Source of the DNA: Gammaproteobacteria bacterium
GTDB taxonomy: Bacteria > Pseudomonadota > Gammaproteobacteria > QNFN01
Reading direction: 5' to 3'
NCBI GenBank assembly: GCA_003645555.1
Contig: QNFN01000069.1
Coordinates: 1-8,159 of the forward strand
Length of the DNA stretch: 8,159 nt
The notes under the pieces: model-generated
What the model saw: only the letters and a program-made list of their open reading frames with translations
What the model was told of the DNA's origin: nothing
The model's database searches: none
Position numbers and translations under genes: made by a program
Shown: positions 6,356-8,159 of the stretch, piece by piece
Position numbering within the stretch: position 1 is the stretch's first letter
How the letters are laid out: every line of letters starts with the position of its first letter

Positions 6356-7060
6356 ATGTTGCAAGTGGTGACCAATAACGTAAGCGACGGTCACCCGGAT
6401 TCGGAGGCCAGGACGGCCATTGAGGTATGTCACCTCTATGGTCTCCTGGCCTCACTTTTCCGGGCCGAGCCGACACACGAGTTGCTGCAGGTCCTGCGGT
6501 CGCCCGAGTTGTCCCAACTCTTTACCGAGGCTGGGTTCAATATTGAGGAAGATCTGGCCGAAATCGGGGATGACGACACGTTGCTGGAGAAGCTGGCCGT
6601 CGAGTTTACGGCCCTGTTTCTGGGGCCGGGTGGGCATATTTCGCCGCACGAGTCGGTGCAAGCCGATCCAGATGGGGGATCTTTGTGGGGTGACGAAACG
6701 CTCGCGGTAAAACATTTTATCGAGGGACTCGACCTGGCATTTACTGAGGAGTACACGGGCCTTCCGGATCACATCAGCGTCGAACTCGACCTGATGGCGA
6801 ACCTGGCGGGACACGAAGCCCAGGGGTGGGAGCAGAATGACCTGACGCGTGCTGCCAATGCACTGGCCTACCAGCAGGATTTTATGCAAGAGCACCTGCT
6901 GCGCTGGGTGCCGCTGTTCTGTAAGAAGATAATTGAGACGGCGGACCTGGCCTTCTATCGTGGCGTGGCCCGGATGACGCGTGATTTCCTGGCCAGCGAG
7001 GCCGAGGATATCAAGCGTCGTCTCGAACTTGCCGGGCCGCCACCCACACCCACATCCTGA
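6356..7060 (+). CDS. TorD/DmsD-family molybdoenzyme maturation chaperone
   Basis: Cytoplasmic, all-helical chaperone that would hold the apo catalytic subunit, aid bis-MGD insertion and proofread its Tat signal before export. The 234-residue length and two motifs fit the family: EFTALFLGPGGHISPHES at 83-100 and LPDHISVELDLMANL at 136-150, plus the C-terminal helical part (RWVPLFCKKI at 183-192). It has no signal peptide or membrane segment. The ATG is only 4 bp after the A2 stop codon and has no convincing ribosome binding site; AAGGTG at 6334-6339 is 16 bases away. Translation is therefore probably coupled to termination of A2. In-frame GTG codons at 6365 and 6368 are alternative starts. A2 is the natural client and A1 a possible second one. 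The proline/threonine tail (PPPTPTS) is probably disordered. Confidence 0.88.
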   Translation: MLQVVTNNVSDGHPDSEARTAIEVCHLYGLLASLFRAEPTHELLQVLRSPELSQLFTEAGFNIEEDLAEIGDDDTLLEKLAVEFTALFLGPGGHISPHESVQADPDGGSLWGDETLAVKHFIEGLDLAFTEEYTGLPDHISVELDLMANLAGHEAQGWEQNDLTRAANALAYQQDFMQEHLLRWVPLFCKKIIETADLAFYRGVARMTRDFLASEAEDIKRRLELAGPPPTPTS

Positions 7061-7075
7061 CGACAAGCCGAAATT

Positions 7076-7093
7076 CCACGGAGGGGATCGTGG
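7076..7093 (+). other. Inverted repeat in the moaA leader enclosing a GAGGGG loop
   Basis: CCACG (7076-7080) and CGTGG (7089-7093) flank an 8-base loop that contains a Shine-Dalgarno-like GAGGGG. The stem is short. It lies in the 72-bp gap between the chaperone gene and moaA and might shape translation or processing of the mRNA. No molybdenum-cofactor riboswitch fold is recognised; the gap is too short for the usual one. Confidence 0.25.
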
Positions 7094-7098
7094 CGTGA

Positions 7099-7115
7099 TG
7101 CAAGGGACCCTTGCA
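7099..7115. promoter_or_regulatory. 17-bp palindrome before moaA
   Basis: TGCAAGGG and CCCTTGCA are perfect 8-bp arms around a single A, ending 17 bases before the moaA start codon. As DNA it looks like an operator; as RNA it could form a 7-bp stem with a GAC loop. The sequence is unrelated to the GTTACC palindromes upstream of the B gene, so a different regulator would be involved. Confidence 0.45.
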
Positions 7116-7132
7116 CCAGCGAGGCGTGAACA

Positions 7133-8131
7133 ATGGGGTATGTCGCAAGCGAACTGATTGACGGCCATGGGCGCCGCATAGACTACCTTCGACTTTCGGT
7201 GGTCGAGCAGTGCCAGATGCGCTGTTTCTACTGCCACCCGGGTCGGAACCGCGCACCTGCGGCACCACGCCTGCCGGCGGCCAGCGTGGTCCGGTTGGCA
7301 GCCGCCTTTGTGGCTTTGGGGGTGAAGCGTGTGCGCCTGACCGGGGGTGAGCCGCTGTTGCGCAACGACCTGGCTACCATCGCGGCCGGGATTCACGCGT
7401 GTGACGGGGTCGAAGAGGTGACCCTGTCGACCAATGGCGAGCGGTTGGCGCCGATGGCCACTGCCTTGCATGCGGCCGGGATCAATCGGGTCAATATTTC
7501 TCTCGACTCACTCAACCACAAATCATTCAGGCGCATTACCGGCAACGGTGACCTCAGTCGGGTGATCTCCGGCATCGACGCGGCACTCGATTGCGGGCTG
7601 CAGCCGGTCAAGCTCAACATGGTCGTGATGCGCGGCATCAATGACCATGAGATCGGACCGATGCTCGATTTCGCCAGCGAGCGCGAACTCGACCTGCGTT
7701 TCATCGAGACCATGCCCATCGGGTCTGCCGGGGTCGAGAGTTCGCGGCGCCTGGTCTCCTCTGACATCATTCTCAATAAAGTTCGTGACCATTGCGGGAG
7801 CGACCTTGTTCCGGTCATGGACCGTCGAGGCGGGGGGCCAGCCCGCTACTTTCGGGTCGGCAATAGCGCGATGACGGTTGGTGTCATCTCGGCGATGTCG
7901 CGCCATTTTTGCACCGACTGCAATCGGGTTCGACTGACCGCCTCCGGCGACCTGCAACTCTGTCTCGGCCGTCCGGGACAGGTGGCGCTCGGCGGGATGA
8001 TCCGGGAAGGGGCGAGTGACGATGATCTGCAACGGGCTATTCGCGGTGCCGTTCAGCGGAAACCACTGGCCCACGGATTCGCCGACCCTGCGGTGAGTGC
8101 CTCCCTGGAGATGACTGCCCTCGGCGGTTGA
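7133..8131 (+). CDS. moaA: GTP 3',8-cyclase MoaA (radical SAM, molybdenum cofactor synthesis step 1)
   Basis: Radical SAM enzyme converting GTP to 3',8-cyclo-7,8-dihydro-GTP, the first committed step toward molybdopterin, in the cytoplasm. The 332-residue length is normal. C27-x3-C31-x2-C34 (CQMRCFYC) holds the SAM-binding [4Fe-4S] cluster, RLTGGEPLLRNDL (68-80) is the family's GGEP segment, and STNG, NISLDSL and RFIETMP follow as in MoaA. The C-terminal substrate-binding cluster is C260-x2-C263-x13-C277 (CTDCNRVRLTASGDLQLC). The protein ends in Gly-Gly, as MoaA does. Histidine follows the third N-terminal cysteine where methionine is commoner (CHP for CMP). GAGG at 7121-7124 is 8 bases before the ATG. 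It follows the chaperone gene by 72 bp, so it is either the operon's last visible gene or separately controlled through the palindrome in that gap. No other mo-cofactor gene is visible, so this may be a second, pathway-linked copy. Confidence 0.95.
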   Translation: MGYVASELIDGHGRRIDYLRLSVVEQCQMRCFYCHPGRNRAPAAPRLPAASVVRLAAAFVALGVKRVRLTGGEPLLRNDLATIAAGIHACDGVEEVTLSTNGERLAPMATALHAAGINRVNISLDSLNHKSFRRITGNGDLSRVISGIDAALDCGLQPVKLNMVVMRGINDHEIGPMLDFASERELDLRFIETMPIGSAGVESSRRLVSSDIILNKVRDHCGSDLVPVMDRRGGGPARYFRVGNSAMTVGVISAMSRHFCTDCNRVRLTASGDLQLCLGRPGQVALGGMIREGASDDDLQRAIRGAVQRKPLAHGFADPAVSASLEMTALGG

Positions 8132-8144
8132 GCCAGAAAGGCTC
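8130..8144 (+). terminator. Weak hairpin overlapping the moaA stop codon
   Basis: GAGCC (8130-8134) and GGCTC (8140-8144) pair around AGAAA. The stem is only 5 bp and no T-run follows in the 15 bases left before the window ends, so a Rho-independent terminator is not established. Confidence 0.15.
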
Positions 8145-8159
8145 GAACCCACTTCGTGG

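Noticed and set aside
6452..7471. A 339-codon minus-strand open frame across the chaperone gene and moaA
   Set aside because: It spans two well-supported + strand genes and the gap between them, with no recognisable domain or ribosome binding site; a codon-bias shadow.
8130..8159. A T-arm-like GGGTTCGAGCC on the minus strand suggesting the 3' end of a tRNA
   Set aside because: The flanking bases pair poorly as a T-stem, no CCA end follows, and the rest would lie outside the window. Probably chance; a tRNA scan of the downstream sequence would settle it.

Overview
The window is about 8.2 kb of GC-rich DNA, transcribed entirely from the + strand. Shine-Dalgarno sites, twin-arginine (Tat) signals, a -24/-12 (sigma-54) promoter and a TorD-type chaperone point to a Gram-negative bacterium. 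A respiring beta- or gammaproteobacterium is my best guess; the genus cannot be read from this sequence. I see no tRNA, rRNA, CRISPR array or insertion sequence.

Layout. (1) 1-1883: the C-terminal three quarters of a molybdopterin oxidoreductase catalytic subunit (A1); its 5' end lies outside the window. (2) 1962-2765: an exported periplasmic protein built from two ungapped tandem copies of a domain of about 104 residues with an IHxFKN-[YF]-VLRG motif. No family is confidently recognised. (3) 2766-3026: a regulatory region with two 16-bp palindromes 43 bp apart, an IHF-like site, a -24/-12 promoter and a 5' UTR hairpin. (4) 3027-3818: a Tat-exported ferredoxin-like electron-transfer subunit with four [4Fe-4S] motifs (B). 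(5) 3835-6351: a complete Tat-exported molybdopterin oxidoreductase catalytic subunit (A2), paralogous to A1. (6) 6356-7060: a TorD-family maturation chaperone. (7) 7133-8131: moaA (GTP 3',8-cyclase) behind a 72-bp leader with two inverted repeats.

How it fits together. B and A2 would form a periplasmic bis-MGD/iron-sulfur enzyme, with the TorD-like protein loading cofactor before Tat export and MoaA supplying the first step of molybdopterin synthesis. No membrane anchor (NrfD/PsrC-like or cytochrome) lies between the genes, so the complex appears soluble and the quinone or cytochrome partner is not visible here. A2 looks most like the arsenate/polysulfide/thiosulfate reductase side of the DMSO reductase family, but the substrate cannot be assigned. 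The most interesting features are the paired catalytic subunits, the duplicated-domain periplasmic protein between them, and the sigma-54-type control region in front of the B-A2-torD-moaA cluster. Together they suggest an inducible, possibly oxyanion- or sulfur-responsive respiratory system.
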